From Vibrio sp. 99-70-13A1 (GTDB lineage Bacteria; Pseudomonadota; Gammaproteobacteria; Enterobacterales; Vibrionaceae), in assembly GCF_013114625.1 (NCBI RefSeq), contig NZ_VTXD01000013.1, positions 1 through 64,000 on the forward strand: 64,000 nt of DNA. Direction: 5' to 3'. The notes under the pieces are model-generated. The model saw only the letters and a program-made list of their open reading frames with translations. It was not told the origin of the DNA and searched no databases. Below are positions 36,338 through 45,884 of the stretch, piece by piece. The position numbers and the translations under genes are program-made. Numbering within the stretch: the stretch's first letter is position 1; every line of letters begins with the position of its first letter.

Positions 36338-37276
36338 CTAGGGCGAAACGATTTCAACGGGAACGCCATTTTGCGCAAAAATGACGGATTTTGCTTTAGA
36401 GTCAGACAATTGAGCATCCTGTAGCCACCATTCTAATTCAATGGGTACATTCAAATCTTTTTGTGAGCCGTCACTACGTGTTAACGGTTCATGTGCTTCA
36501 ATGAACACGCTACGATCAGGCTCCAGAGCAATCTTTATTGGCTCATTAATAATCGTTACTTTCTCGCCTTTATTTACTTTTTCAAATAGCCATTCAATAT
36601 CTTTTGGCTCCATTCTAATGCAACCAGAGCTTACTCGAAGTCCGATCCCAAAGTCTTTATTGGTACCATGGATAAGGTAATCACCCGCGCCATAGGCGAG
36701 TCGTAAAGCATATTGACCCAACGGATTTTCCGGACCAGCAGGCACAACCGGAGGAAGTTCTATTCCTTTCTCTAGATATTCAGCTCGAATAGATTTAGGA
36801 GGCGTCCAGGTTGGGTTCGGCCTCTTTTGGCTTATTTTCGTTGTCATTTCAGGCGTATCGCGCCCAACTCTTCCTATTCCAACGGGAAACACATGCACTT
36901 GGCTTTTATCAGCATCAAAATAGTACAAGCGAAGTTCGGCAAGGTTAATGACAATACCTTCACGAACGGTATTGGGCAGGATGAATCGAGTAGGGATACT
37001 TAACACATGCCCTTCATTCGGGAGAAAAGGATCAATCCCTTTATTCGCCGCCATTAATGACAAGAACCCAACATCATAATTTTTAGCTATTTCAGCGAGC
37101 GTTTCACCTTTCACGACTTCGTGTAATTGAATTCGCCCTACCACTCGGCTTTCATCGGTTGGTAATTGAAAAGTTGCGGCAGACAAGTGAGAAGAACACA
37201 GCCCTAAAGCGAGAGTCAGAACTTTCAATTTCCCTTTGATATTTTTGAATATTGGTCGCTTAGACTCGCAAGGCAT
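36338..37276 (-). CDS. L,D-transpeptidase (YkuD) with LysM domain
   Basis: About 312 residues from the ATG at 37276 (AGGA 6-7 bp upstream; the ATG two codons earlier has the site too close). An N-terminal signal sequence (about 18-35) leads to a LysM domain (VVKGETLAEIAKNYDVGFLS), then the YkuD catalytic domain with H-G-T-N and the nucleophile in SSGCIRM. It makes 3-3 crosslinks in peptidoglycan and/or attaches Lpp. It is similar to the V. cholerae enzyme LdtA, which is likewise encoded next to lpp. Periplasmic. Confidence 0.9.
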   Translation of the reverse strand: MPCESKRPIFKNIKGKLKVLTLALGLCSSHLSAATFQLPTDESRVVGRIQLHEVVKGETLAEIAKNYDVGFLSLMAANKGIDPFLPNEGHVLSIPTRFILPNTVREGIVINLAELRLYYFDADKSQVHVFPVGIGRVGRDTPEMTTKISQKRPNPTWTPPKSIRAEYLEKGIELPPVVPAGPENPLGQYALRLAYGAGDYLIHGTNKDFGIGLRVSSGCIRMEPKDIEWLFEKVNKGEKVTIINEPIKIALEPDRSVFIEAHEPLTRSDGSQKDLNVPIELEWWLQDAQLSDSKAKSVIFAQNGVPVEIVSP

Positions 37277-37714
37277 AGTCATTCCTAAATAGCTCTATAT
37301 TTAGAGTTTAGATTATCTATGTTTATAAGCTGCAACAACCTTAATGATTGATAACCATGCTTCATGCTCAATTTACGATCGATTTCACTTTAATCACAAT
37401 CAAATAGTCACGTACTTTTTCCATTCTTCTACGCTAAAGATAGACTTTTTCGGTCATTAAAGCGTCATCATATGCACTCATAGACGGTCTAAAATAAAGA
37501 TAATGGACAACAAAAACGATTGCCCATAAAGTTTCAACACATTTAGTTATCAACACTTATGAAATTCAATAGCTGAACTCATTCTGTGACAAAGCTCTCA
37601 AGGAACCTTTGTTTAACTCGCTAATATTGCCTCAACAGAACGAATTCAATTCAACAGAATTGGTAATTTACAAACCTGTTCCGTAAATTACCGTTTAAAC
37701 TTTGGAGAACGACA
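37277..37714. other. Divergent intergenic region L,D-transpeptidase / deoD
   Basis: 438 bp without a gene. It contains a CRP-like half-palindrome at 37585-37600, and otherwise AT-rich DNA with presumed promoters for both genes. Confidence 0.4.
37585..37600 (+). promoter_or_regulatory. CRP-like site upstream of deoD
   Basis: TGTGA-N6-TCTCA: the first half is perfect and the second has 4 of 5 bases of TCACA. It lies 115 bp before deoD. Nucleoside-catabolism genes are classical CRP targets. Confidence 0.4.
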
Positions 37715-38425
37715 ATGGCTACCCCTCACATTAATGCACAACTTGGTGATTTCGCGGAAACTGTTCTAATGCCAGGTGACCCGCTTCGCGCAAAATACAT
37801 TGCAGAAACGTTTCTTGATGATGTAAAGCAAGTTTGTGATGTTCGTAACATGTTCGGTTACACCGGCACTTACAAAGGCAAAAAAGTTTCTGTTATGGGT
37901 CACGGCATGGGTATCCCATCATGCTGCATCTATGTACACGAACTTATCGCTGAGTTTGGCGTGAAAAACGTTATCCGTGTAGGTAGCTGTGGTGCTGTAC
38001 GTGAAGACGTTAAATTGATGGACGTTGTTATCGGTATGGGTGCATCTACTGACTCTAAAGTAAACCGTATTCGTTTCAACAACCACGATTTCGCGGCAAT
38101 TGCTGATTACGGTCTTCTTGAAGAAGCAGTAAAACAAGCTCGTTCACAAGAAGTTCCTGTAAAAGTAGGTAACGTATTCTCTGCTGACCTTTTCTACACT
38201 CCTGAAGCTGATTTATTCGGCAAAATGGAAAAACTAGGCATCCTAGGTGTTGATATGGAAGCTGCTGGCATCTACGGCGTAGCTGCAGATCTAGGCGCTA
38301 AAGCACTGACTATCCTAACGGTTTCTGACCACATCATCCGTGGCGAAAAACTAAGTTCTGAAGAACGTCAAAAGTCGTTCAACGACATGATGAAAGTTGC
38401 ACTAGAAACTGCAATCAACATCTAA
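37715..38425 (+). CDS. deoD: Purine nucleoside phosphorylase DeoD
   Basis: 236 residues, nearly collinear with E. coli DeoD from the first residues ([20 protein letters not shown]). Phosphate-binding and active-site segments [29 protein letters not shown] and the catalytic Asp in VSDH are all present. It cleaves purine (deoxy)ribonucleosides with phosphate to base and (deoxy)ribose-1-phosphate. TTGGAGA lies before the ATG. A transposase-like gene follows 87 bp later on the same strand, without an obvious terminator. Confidence 0.97.
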   Translation: MATPHINAQLGDFAETVLMPGDPLRAKYIAETFLDDVKQVCDVRNMFGYTGTYKGKKVSVMGHGMGIPSCCIYVHELIAEFGVKNVIRVGSCGAVREDVKLMDVVIGMGASTDSKVNRIRFNNHDFAAIADYGLLEEAVKQARSQEVPVKVGNVFSADLFYTPEADLFGKMEKLGILGVDMEAAGIYGVAADLGAKALTILTVSDHIIRGEKLSSEERQKSFNDMMKVALETAINI

Positions 38426-38512
38426 TTAATTATTGATAGTAATAGTTAATTGAAAAGAAATACCCAGCAGCTAAGTTCGCTTAGCTGCCCAGATAATCCC
38501 GAGGGGGCGATC

Positions 38513-39982
38513 GTGTCTAACGGCGAGCTGCCAAAAGATGCAGATGGTTTACAACTCAACTTTTGTAAAACATTGGCGTGTAACAACTTTGGCTTGAGCG
38601 ATGCAAAACGTTATGTTTTGCAACATGCGAACCCTAAGCGTCCAGCGATGGTTTGTCGTGAATGTGGTGCGTTCCCCCCCTTACTTAACAACCGTGAAGT
38701 ACTAAACGAGTTACATCGTTTACGTCAGCTTCATAGTGATGGATTGCCAGCCTGTCGCAACAATGACTGCGAGAGTTTTGGGCTTTCCGTACACACCCAT
38801 AAACACCTATACCATGCTTTTGGTTATAGTGGTGATCGCCAGCGTTATCGCTGCAAATGCTGCCAATCAACATTTGTTGATAAATGGTCAGGATCCAATA
38901 AAAAACTTCAATTTCAAGAAAACCTCATGGGCTTACTGTTCATGGGCTATTCTGTACGTGAAATTTGCCGCAAGTTAGAGATCAATCCAAAAACGTTTTA
39001 TGACCATGTGGATCATATCGCGAGCCGTTGCCGTAGAAAATTAGCAATGATCGATGCTCGCTGGGTGAATCATGCAAAAGATTACCAATTTGCTTCGCAT
39101 TACCAACGTTTACAGCCAAACAGCAACAATGGTGTTGTGTGGATCGCGACAGGAGAAGCGCATTCTGGGTACATTTTATGCCAGCATGTGAACTACTCTC
39201 ATTCAGAAGAACCAATTGGTGGTGTTGATCACAACCCATACGACGCAGCTTCACGATTTGTCTCTCGTGACCATACATCAGAAGCGAATGTCGAAACGCC
39301 AAAACCTTCAGAAAATTTACGTGAACGTATCGAGCAGCAATACCAAACCATTCTTGCTCGTGGCAATGTTGAAGACCCAATGGGGAACTTAACTACTTTC
39401 ACCTACCCTTCTAAAGGTGCACTAATTCGTCCTCCTTACACTTCTTATGCGCATTTTTTACATGTGCTAGATATGTGTAAAGAAGACAAACATGTTTCAA
39501 TCTATTTGCCACAAGATCCTCTACTAAGATCTGCCGCACTTAGCGTCTGCTTGCCGCGTATTCAAAGCCAAAATATTGACTTAATGTATGTAGAAGAAGA
39601 TCAAACATGGGATGATAATGAAGGATTTGAGAAAATCGACATCGTCCACATGAGTTGGTGGCGAGATCGTTGGGCAATAGCAAACCAAGAAACAAGCCAA
39701 AAAGGCATTTGTTACCTAGCTGGAAAAAATTCAGAGCCTAAACAATGGTTTAACGAAGCAACAATTAAACATACCGAATTTTATCAGCAACGCTTTCAGC
39801 TGTTATTTGATAGCTTCATTAATGAACCTAGACGTAAACTGAGACCAGGTGGCATCCTTCCTCTTCTAGATATATTCAGAGCTTGGCACAATCTATGCTA
39901 CCAAGATAAGCATGGGGCAACAGCCGCTCAACGCCTTGGCGTAACAGATCACCCTCTGACGCTAAAGCAGTTACTCTCATAA
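38513..39982 (+). CDS. Transposase-derived zinc-ribbon/HTH protein
   Basis: 489 residues from the GTG at 38513, which has GAGGGGG 6 bp upstream; a TTG at 38450 is less likely. Two tandem zinc ribbons are visible: C-x4-C...CRECG and C-x4-C...RYRCKCCQSTF. The second resembles the IS1-type transposase ribbon and is followed by an HTH (MGYSVREICRKLEINPKTFYDHV), as in InsA. The middle part (VWIATGEAHSGYIL) recalls an RNase-H-fold strand, but I cannot trace a full DDE triad. No inverted repeats flank it. It is probably a domesticated, immobile gene, perhaps a DNA-binding regulator. Function unknown. Confidence 0.7.
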   Translation: MSNGELPKDADGLQLNFCKTLACNNFGLSDAKRYVLQHANPKRPAMVCRECGAFPPLLNNREVLNELHRLRQLHSDGLPACRNNDCESFGLSVHTHKHLYHAFGYSGDRQRYRCKCCQSTFVDKWSGSNKKLQFQENLMGLLFMGYSVREICRKLEINPKTFYDHVDHIASRCRRKLAMIDARWVNHAKDYQFASHYQRLQPNSNNGVVWIATGEAHSGYILCQHVNYSHSEEPIGGVDHNPYDAASRFVSRDHTSEANVETPKPSENLRERIEQQYQTILARGNVEDPMGNLTTFTYPSKGALIRPPYTSYAHFLHVLDMCKEDKHVSIYLPQDPLLRSAALSVCLPRIQSQNIDLMYVEEDQTWDDNEGFEKIDIVHMSWWRDRWAIANQETSQKGICYLAGKNSEPKQWFNEATIKHTEFYQQRFQLLFDSFINEPRRKLRPGGILPLLDIFRAWHNLCYQDKHGATAAQRLGVTDHPLTLKQLLS

Positions 39983-40123
39983 CACAGCTAATTGATAAGA
40001 TGTGGTGGATAGACCATAGGATAATAATCACTAGAATATGAGCTAACGCGAATTAATTATAAAGATATGCGTCTCATAAACTTTCTATTGAAGATAATTC
40101 GTGCTTATCCTATATCATGCTCT

Positions 40124-40129
40124 TATAAT
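40124..40129 (+). promoter_or_regulatory. Candidate -10 box of the TPR-GGDEF pair
   Basis: A perfect TATAAT 41 bp before the TTG start. No good -35 is seen at 16-18 bp. Confidence 0.4.
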
Positions 40130-40170
40130 GATCGTGTTATCAATACGTTCGGTAATTATGGATATACGCC

Positions 40171-41658
40171 TTGGACAAACACCAGTACCTTCTTGAAACA
40201 GAATTGGAGCAACTCAAGAGTCGTGCAGATTCTGAGCCTCAAGCCATCTTAGAACTCTCACAACAATGCTTAGTGAGAGCTGAACAGATGCTGTTTGAAA
40301 AGGGGGCGATACAGGCATTAATGATCATGTCGCGTTGCCACTGGAACTTAATGGATTATCGAAAAGGCTTAAAAGATATCAAAGAAGCCTATTCTCGCCA
40401 AAACCGACTTGATACCGACATATTCCTTCCTGAAATCCTACACCTTCATGCTCTCCAGTTTTGGGGACAAGCTAAATACTACTCTGCCCAGCAATACTGG
40501 ATAAATGCATTAGAACAATCTGCCCTCGTTGATGAAATAGAAATTCAAATTGAATGCTTGATTGGTCTTGGTAATATTTGGCGAATTACCCATGAATATA
40601 AATTGGCTTGCTCGACCCACCAGCTCGCGGTCAAGGTAGCAAACAGTAGCCGAATTGGCTGGCTTGAAGGAAAAGCAAGAATACTGCTTGCATGGGATTA
40701 CTACCTTCTTAGTAACTATGTGGAAATGCTTTCTGTACTTGATGGTGCTGAAGAAGCATTACAAGATCACCACGACAATACCTGGCATGCAGAAGTTTGG
40801 GATTTTAGAGGGTTAGCGCTTCTGGGGTTGGAACGCTTAGACGACGCTGAAAAAGCGACGGAAAAAGCACACGGTCTCGCAATAAAACATAATCTGACGT
40901 GGATGAAAGCCCACTCATACATTAGCCGAGCAAGGCTACAGCTGCTAAGAAAGAAACCTGAAGAAGCTGCCGATTTATTAGTGTTAGCTGAACAGTCTGC
41001 AGGTTCATTCGATAATGGCGAATTACTCAGCCAAATTTGCTTTCAGCAATCTCTCGTTTCAGAAGAAAATGGCGACTATGAAGCCTCACTAATCGCTTTC
41101 AAAAAATATCGTAAGCATTCAATTGACATGCTTCGAGAACAAACCACACGAGTAGGTTTAGATAAAGCTCGCAGCTCAAAACGCCAATTGGAACAAAGAG
41201 CAAGAAAGCTCATAAATCGTATTCGTGGTCAGCATGAATATGATCCAGAAAAACACTTCTCACATGTAGTTTCAGAAACCTACTGGTGGGAAAAACTGGT
41301 TCTGTATAAAACAGAACTTAAGCACTCTAAACATGCAGTTATCATGTTTCAGCACGTAGACCCAGATTACCTCGAAGTATGTACTGAGCTCGCCCACGCG
41401 ATATGCAATCAAAATGACCTCATCTCACGCTTGAGTACAGAACGAGTTGCTCTGATGCTTTCTGAAAAAGGGGAGGATGCAGAGCAAGTGTTCAATACAC
41501 TCAAAGCTATGCTTGATATGTACCCATGGCACAGACGCGGACTAAAAGGTAAGAGACCAACCATTAGCCTCAATGACATTTTAACGTTCCCGTTCACTCT
41601 TGAGCAATTGGAAGAAACCCCAGAAAAGGTAGAGACTGATGGAAACGCTACTAAGTAA
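40171..41658 (+). CDS. TPR protein with degenerate GGDEF domain
   Basis: 495 residues. The N-terminal 330 residues are helical hairpin repeats of TPR type (AIQALMIMSRCHWNLMDYRK, then IEIQIECLIGLGNIWRITHE). The C-terminal 140 residues align by eye with the GGDEF domain of the next gene: RLSTERVALML (STER at about 422-425) replaces RFGGEEFLVIL, and PWHRRGLKGKRPTISL parallels GWREILGERGLTVSI. The catalytic motif and metal Asp are lost, so it is predicted inactive. The start is TTG (a stop lies six codons upstream and no ATG intervenes). It overlaps the next gene by 20 bp. It is probably a partner or regulator of that cyclase. Confidence 0.75.
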   Translation: MDKHQYLLETELEQLKSRADSEPQAILELSQQCLVRAEQMLFEKGAIQALMIMSRCHWNLMDYRKGLKDIKEAYSRQNRLDTDIFLPEILHLHALQFWGQAKYYSAQQYWINALEQSALVDEIEIQIECLIGLGNIWRITHEYKLACSTHQLAVKVANSSRIGWLEGKARILLAWDYYLLSNYVEMLSVLDGAEEALQDHHDNTWHAEVWDFRGLALLGLERLDDAEKATEKAHGLAIKHNLTWMKAHSYISRARLQLLRKKPEEAADLLVLAEQSAGSFDNGELLSQICFQQSLVSEENGDYEASLIAFKKYRKHSIDMLREQTTRVGLDKARSSKRQLEQRARKLINRIRGQHEYDPEKHFSHVVSETYWWEKLVLYKTELKHSKHAVIMFQHVDPDYLEVCTELAHAICNQNDLISRLSTERVALMLSEKGEDAEQVFNTLKAMLDMYPWHRRGLKGKRPTISLNDILTFPFTLEQLEETPEKVETDGNATK

Positions 41659-43219
41659 AATCACTGATGCCGGGCTTGATCCTTCATCCGTTTCTGGTGA
41701 AGAAGCCATTATTTTTTGGAATCATATCCGTCTTCATATTTCGACGACACCTCAAGAACGCGCCCACTGTTATATCATCAGCTCAGAATATAGAGCTGAG
41801 CTCAAGCAGAACCAGATCAGTATTGATGAACTGCGCCTTGCACTCGACCTGCTTTCTTTACCACGTGATGTTGAAGATATTTTAACGGTCAAATCCAGCC
41901 TAAGTGAGCGTTTAGTTGAAATCGGCGACTACACTGCAGCACTCAACGAATTTGTCAGCTCCTCCACTATTTCAGTAGAGCACGGCTATATTGATGAATA
42001 CGTGATGGCTATTATCGGAATGGGTAACCTGTGTGACGCATATGGCGATCATAACCGTGCTTTACGTTATTACCAAAAGATCGAAAGTATTGACCATGCT
42101 ATTAGCAGCCGTTCACTAAGGCTTCGCTTTAAATTACACATGGTCGCAAGCCTGATTTTACTCAACCGAATTACAGCAGCAAATGACCTTTTACGTGAAT
42201 GTGAAGAACTGAGTATCTTAGTCAGTGACAAGCGACTAACCGCACAAATATTGCTGTATTGCGCTAAAATTTTACGCGCTAAAAAAGAGTATAACGAAGC
42301 TCTTTTGTGCCTTTCAAAAGTTCAGTACTCCTCAACCAATATCCAAGCAAGTTGGTTAGCGACTATGATTCGTTTAGAGGTCGCTCATAACTTAAATTCG
42401 ATAGGTAAAGAGCACATTGCGAGTATGATCCTTGCAACCACCCACAAACGAATCAAACTTTATTCATCGCCTGTTTTAGCGAAAAGGTTTTATGACTCAC
42501 TAAGTTCCGTGTGTATGACTCAAGGTCGTTTCAAAGAAGCATTGAGTTATGAGAAAAAAGGCTACCGCATTGAAACGGACTTAATGAAGCAGATTCCAAT
42601 TAGTGAATTGGGAGCAAGCCAACTACGTCGCTTATCCCGCTTTGAACTGCAATTAAAATTGATACTTTCAGAACAAGAAAATAAAGAATTAAAGGAAACC
42701 ACTGAGCAGCATAAAAACACCGTAGCTCAGCTGCAGCAAGATGTGTTTACCGATCCGCTAACCAACTTACATAACCGCCGTTGGTTAGATGTAAAACTGA
42801 AAGATTTACTGCTGCATGAAACACCATTTGCTCTGTTAGTTGTCGACATTGACCATTTCAAATCAATTAACGATGAGTTAAGCCATTTAGTCGGTGATAA
42901 AGCCATTGTGAGCGTTTCACATGAACTAGCCTCTTACTTCAAGTTTAGAGGGGCATCTTGTGTTCGTTTTGGTGGTGAAGAATTCTTGGTAATTTTAGAA
43001 AACTCAGATTTAGCGAAAGCTGAACTTCACGCGGAAAACTATCGAGAGCGTATATTCCAATATGGTTGGAGAGAAATACTTGGAGAGCGTGGATTAACAG
43101 TCAGTATTGGTATCACGCTACACCGTGATGGAGAGAATACTCAACGTACTTTCTATCGAGCAGATAAAGCGTTATACCGAGCAAAGGCTAATGGTCGTAA
43201 CCAAGTATGTACTGAGTAG
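41639..43219 (+). CDS. TPR-GGDEF diguanylate cyclase
   Basis: 526 residues without membrane segments. TPR-like repeats (about 40-330), a coiled coil (about 335-372), then GGDEF (about 375-526) with DPLTNLHNRRW, metal-binding LLVVDIDHFKSIND and GGEEF at 445-449. It is predicted to be an active c-di-GMP synthase. The RxxD inhibitory site is missing (FRGA there). It overlaps the upstream TPR gene, whose C-terminus is a degenerate copy of the same domain; the pair shares its whole architecture and probably arose by duplication. A terminator follows at 43266. Confidence 0.9.
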   Translation: METLLSKITDAGLDPSSVSGEEAIIFWNHIRLHISTTPQERAHCYIISSEYRAELKQNQISIDELRLALDLLSLPRDVEDILTVKSSLSERLVEIGDYTAALNEFVSSSTISVEHGYIDEYVMAIIGMGNLCDAYGDHNRALRYYQKIESIDHAISSRSLRLRFKLHMVASLILLNRITAANDLLRECEELSILVSDKRLTAQILLYCAKILRAKKEYNEALLCLSKVQYSSTNIQASWLATMIRLEVAHNLNSIGKEHIASMILATTHKRIKLYSSPVLAKRFYDSLSSVCMTQGRFKEALSYEKKGYRIETDLMKQIPISELGASQLRRLSRFELQLKLILSEQENKELKETTEQHKNTVAQLQQDVFTDPLTNLHNRRWLDVKLKDLLLHETPFALLVVDIDHFKSINDELSHLVGDKAIVSVSHELASYFKFRGASCVRFGGEEFLVILENSDLAKAELHAENYRERIFQYGWREILGERGLTVSIGITLHRDGENTQRTFYRADKALYRAKANGRNQVCTE

Positions 43220-43265
43220 CTAATTTGCTATTTCCGCAGAAAAACTAAAATACAGCAACATGATA

Positions 43266-43297
43266 AAGAGCTCACATTGATGAGCTCTTCCTTTTTT
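43266..43297 (+). terminator. Terminator of the TPR-GGDEF operon
   Basis: Perfect 9-bp stem AAGAGCTCA/TGAGCTCTT with a 6-nt loop, then CCTTTTTT, 46 bp after the stop. Confidence 0.85.
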
Positions 43298-43302
43298 ATG
43301 CC

Positions 43303-43404
43303 CTTCTACTTCTACTTCTACTTCTACTTCTACTTCTACTTCTACTTCTACTTCTACTTCTACTTCTACTTCTACTTCTACTTCTACTTCTACTTCTACT
43401 TCTA
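43303..43404. repeat. Hexanucleotide microsatellite (CTTCTA)17
   Basis: 102 bp of exactly 17 perfect CTTCTA units, starting 6 bp after the terminator and ending 113 bp before the DUF3302 gene. The minus strand reads as a meaningless Glu-Val repeat frame. Confidence 0.97.
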
Positions 43405-43517
43405 CTACCACTCAATGTTAAAACAAAATACTCTATAAAGGTTTTATTTTTTATAACAAATACTTACAGCCTAGTGTAAGATAAATTCAGACTCTTAGAA
43501 ATTAACAAGGACCCGTT

Positions 43518-43931
43518 ATGTTTTTAGACTACTTTGCCCTTGGCTTACTCATATTTGTCGCGTTAGTCATCTTTTATGGAATCATCGTTATTCACGATAT
43601 TCCCTATGAAATTGCCAAAGAGCGCGACCACCCACATCAAGATGCGATTCATGTCTCCGGCTGGGTGAGTCTTTTCACTTTGCACGCAATCTGGCCATTT
43701 TTATGGATATGGGCAACACTCTGGCGCAAAGACAGAGGCTGGGGGTTCGCAAAACTTGCAGAAGAGCAACATGATATTCACCACCGTGTCGACACTCTGA
43801 TTGATCAAGTTGCTTCACTTCAACAAGAAGTTGCACAATTAAAGCAGCCTACTGCTCAAACCAACTCAACTTCCGAGCAACAAACAACATCGCAAAATTC
43901 AACTGATGCTCAAAATCAGGAGGTGAAGTAA
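43518..43931 (+). CDS. DUF3302 inner-membrane protein (YiaW-like)
   Basis: 137 residues. Two membrane segments (about 5-26 and 48-67) flank a short loop with His/Asp residues (RDHPHQDAIH). A cytoplasmic coiled coil and a Gln/Ser/Thr-rich tail follow. It matches the DUF3302 partner encoded with HlyD-type proteins in E. coli (yiaW-yiaV). The stop overlaps the next ATG by one base (TAATG), so translation is coupled. The pair is thought to belong to an envelope export or membrane function; the substrate is unknown. Confidence 0.85.
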   Translation: MFLDYFALGLLIFVALVIFYGIIVIHDIPYEIAKERDHPHQDAIHVSGWVSLFTLHAIWPFLWIWATLWRKDRGWGFAKLAEEQHDIHHRVDTLIDQVASLQQEVAQLKQPTAQTNSTSEQQTTSQNSTDAQNQEVK

Positions 43932-45061
43932 TGGATTTACTGCTGATAATGACTTATGCAGCACTTTGTATCACCATTTTCAAAGTGTTTAAGATCCCTC
44001 TGAATAAATGGACGGTCCCAACAGCTGTACTTGGTGGGGTTGTTTTAATTGGTACTCTGATTCTTCTGATGAACTACAACCACCCGTTCACTCAGATTGG
44101 TAACCAAGTCTACTCAACAACTCCAATTGTTTCAGGTGTTCGTGGCAAAGTAATTGAAGTGCCCGTAGAAGCGAATAAGCCATTAAAACAAGGTGATATT
44201 CTATTCCGCATTGACCCAATCCCTTTTGAAGCTGAGGTTGCTAAGTTACAAGCTAAAGTAAAAGAAGCGAGCCAAGGAGCACTAGGGCTTGAATCACAAG
44301 TCGGAGAAGCTGAAGCCGCTAAAATCAAAGCCATTGCAGAAAGAGATAAAGCTCAACGTGAATTCTCTCGTTACGAAAGAGGCTTCAAAAGTGGCGCTTT
44401 CACTGAGCAACAACTCGATACAACAAGGCAAGCTTATAAAGCAGCAGAAGCCGCGTTAAAAGTCGCAGAAGCGAATCAACAACAGGCACAAATTGCACTC
44501 AACTCTGAAATTGGAGGTGAGAACACCGCCGTTGCAGGTTTGCTTGCAGACTTACGTGTTGCAGAGTTTAACCTTGACCAAACCGTAGTGAGAGCCCCTA
44601 CCGATGGCTACGTGACACAATTGGCTTTACGACCGGGTGTCATGGCAGTGCCTCTACCACTAGCCCCTGTCATGACATTTGTTCATACAGAAGCTCAGTT
44701 CTATACGGCGGCATTTAGACAAAATTCACTGCAACGCTTACAGCCTGGGTTTGAAGCTGAGTTCTTATTCCGCGCTCTGCCTGGAAAAGTCTTTAAAGGT
44801 CGTATTGAAGAAGTAATTCCAGCAATAGGCGAAAGCCAATTCCAAGCTAGGGGTACCCTGCTAGGTACTGATGCACTGAGAACTAATGGTCGTGTATTTG
44901 CAAAACTGACGATTACTGATGATCTGTCTGAGTACCATTTACCACTGGGTACAGCCGTGGAAGTTGCCGTTTATTCAGACAGTTTTACGCACGTTTCGAT
45001 CATGCGTAAGGTTCTTATTCGAATGAAAAGCTGGCAAAACTTCTTGTACTTAGATCATTAA
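43931..45061 (+). CDS. HlyD-family membrane fusion protein (YiaV/YibH-like)
   Basis: 376 residues. Two N-terminal hydrophobic segments (about 2-20 and 30-50) anchor it. A biotinyl-lipoyl-like half (VRGKVIEVPVEANKPLKQGD) follows, then a long alpha-hairpin coiled coil (about 95-200), the second lipoyl half (VVRAPTDGYVTQLALRPGV) and a beta-barrel domain. Periplasmic adaptor of tripartite-type export. No transporter or outer-membrane channel gene is adjacent, only the DUF3302 protein upstream, as in E. coli. Confidence 0.9.
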   Translation: MDLLLIMTYAALCITIFKVFKIPLNKWTVPTAVLGGVVLIGTLILLMNYNHPFTQIGNQVYSTTPIVSGVRGKVIEVPVEANKPLKQGDILFRIDPIPFEAEVAKLQAKVKEASQGALGLESQVGEAEAAKIKAIAERDKAQREFSRYERGFKSGAFTEQQLDTTRQAYKAAEAALKVAEANQQQAQIALNSEIGGENTAVAGLLADLRVAEFNLDQTVVRAPTDGYVTQLALRPGVMAVPLPLAPVMTFVHTEAQFYTAAFRQNSLQRLQPGFEAEFLFRALPGKVFKGRIEEVIPAIGESQFQARGTLLGTDALRTNGRVFAKLTITDDLSEYHLPLGTAVEVAVYSDSFTHVSIMRKVLIRMKSWQNFLYLDH

Positions 45062-45092
45062 TCAATTGATTTAAAAGTATAAAATAAAGATT

Positions 45093-45125
45093 AAGCCAGA
45101 GCGTTAATGCTCTGGCTTTGTTTTT
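45093..45125 (+). terminator. Terminator of the DUF3302/HlyD pair
   Basis: Perfect 10-bp stem AAGCCAGAGC/GCTCTGGCTT with a 6-nt loop, followed by TTGTTTTT, 31 bp past the stop. Confidence 0.88.
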
Positions 45126-45329
45126 CCCTTCCCCTGAAAACTACCCATCCATGCGCTGAATGAATTTTAGACATCCAGACACTTAGCTTTCCCAAGAGAC
45201 CTGTTCTCCTGTATACTGCGCGCCTTATTTTTGATATTTGCCTAAAAAATCAGCTTGTTTAGAGATTTACCAATAACGGCAATTATTAGGCTCTTTAAAG
45301 CATTTATCTTTTTGTATTTGAGGTTATCC

Positions 45330-45878
45330 ATGAACTTTTCAGCTAAAACTGTCGTCGTGATTGCGATCGGCGCCGCTCTATACGGCATTGGTGGTTTACC
45401 AATGTTTGGCGTGCCTGTTTTTGCCAATACTACACTTAAGCCAGCCATGGCTGTATTAGCATTATTCTCAGTACTGTTCGGTCCAATCGTTGGTTTTTTA
45501 GTTGGCTTTATTGGCCACTGGGTAACAGATTTGTTCGCAGGCTGGGGCGTTTGGCTTACTTGGGTGCTTGGTTCAGGTATTGTCGGAATGGTTATTGGAT
45601 TATTCCCGACCATGACGAAAAATCGCCTACAACAAGGTGAACTTCCGATGAAAGATTTTGCTCTTTTTGTGTTACTCGCACTGGCGGGTAATGTGGTTGG
45701 TTACGGCTGCTCAGCATTCTTAGATACTATCCTTTACGCAGAACCGTTCACCAAAGTCTTCACTCAATTATCAATTATTGCCGCTGGTAATACAGTATTG
45801 ATCGCTGTTGTTGGCTACTTGATTTTAAAATCCGTAGCTAAACGCAATAAGCAAAGCCGCAACCTTACTGAGGCATAA
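45330..45878 (+). CDS. ECF transporter S component (UPF0397 / riboflavin-type family)
   Basis: 182 residues from the ATG at 45330, which has GAGG at good spacing; a TTG at 45255 has none. About five to six membrane helices, beginning [20 protein letters not shown], with the family segment [22 protein letters not shown]. This is the substrate-binding membrane subunit of an energy-coupling-factor importer. The UPF0397 group is annotated in several vibrios next to the same two partners. The vitamin or other substrate is not known; related S components include riboflavin types. Seven bases separate it from the ATPase gene. Confidence 0.85.
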   Translation: MNFSAKTVVVIAIGAALYGIGGLPMFGVPVFANTTLKPAMAVLALFSVLFGPIVGFLVGFIGHWVTDLFAGWGVWLTWVLGSGIVGMVIGLFPTMTKNRLQQGELPMKDFALFVLLALAGNVVGYGCSAFLDTILYAEPFTKVFTQLSIIAAGNTVLIAVVGYLILKSVAKRNKQSRNLTEA

Positions 45879-45884
45879 GCGATA

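Noticed and set aside
38450..39982. Active insertion sequence
   Set aside because: No terminal inverted repeats or target duplication seen, and a DDE triad could not be traced.
43220..43411. Minus-strand 63-codon frame with a Glu-Val repeat
   Set aside because: It is only the translation of the CTTCTA microsatellite, with no ribosome binding site and crossing a terminator.
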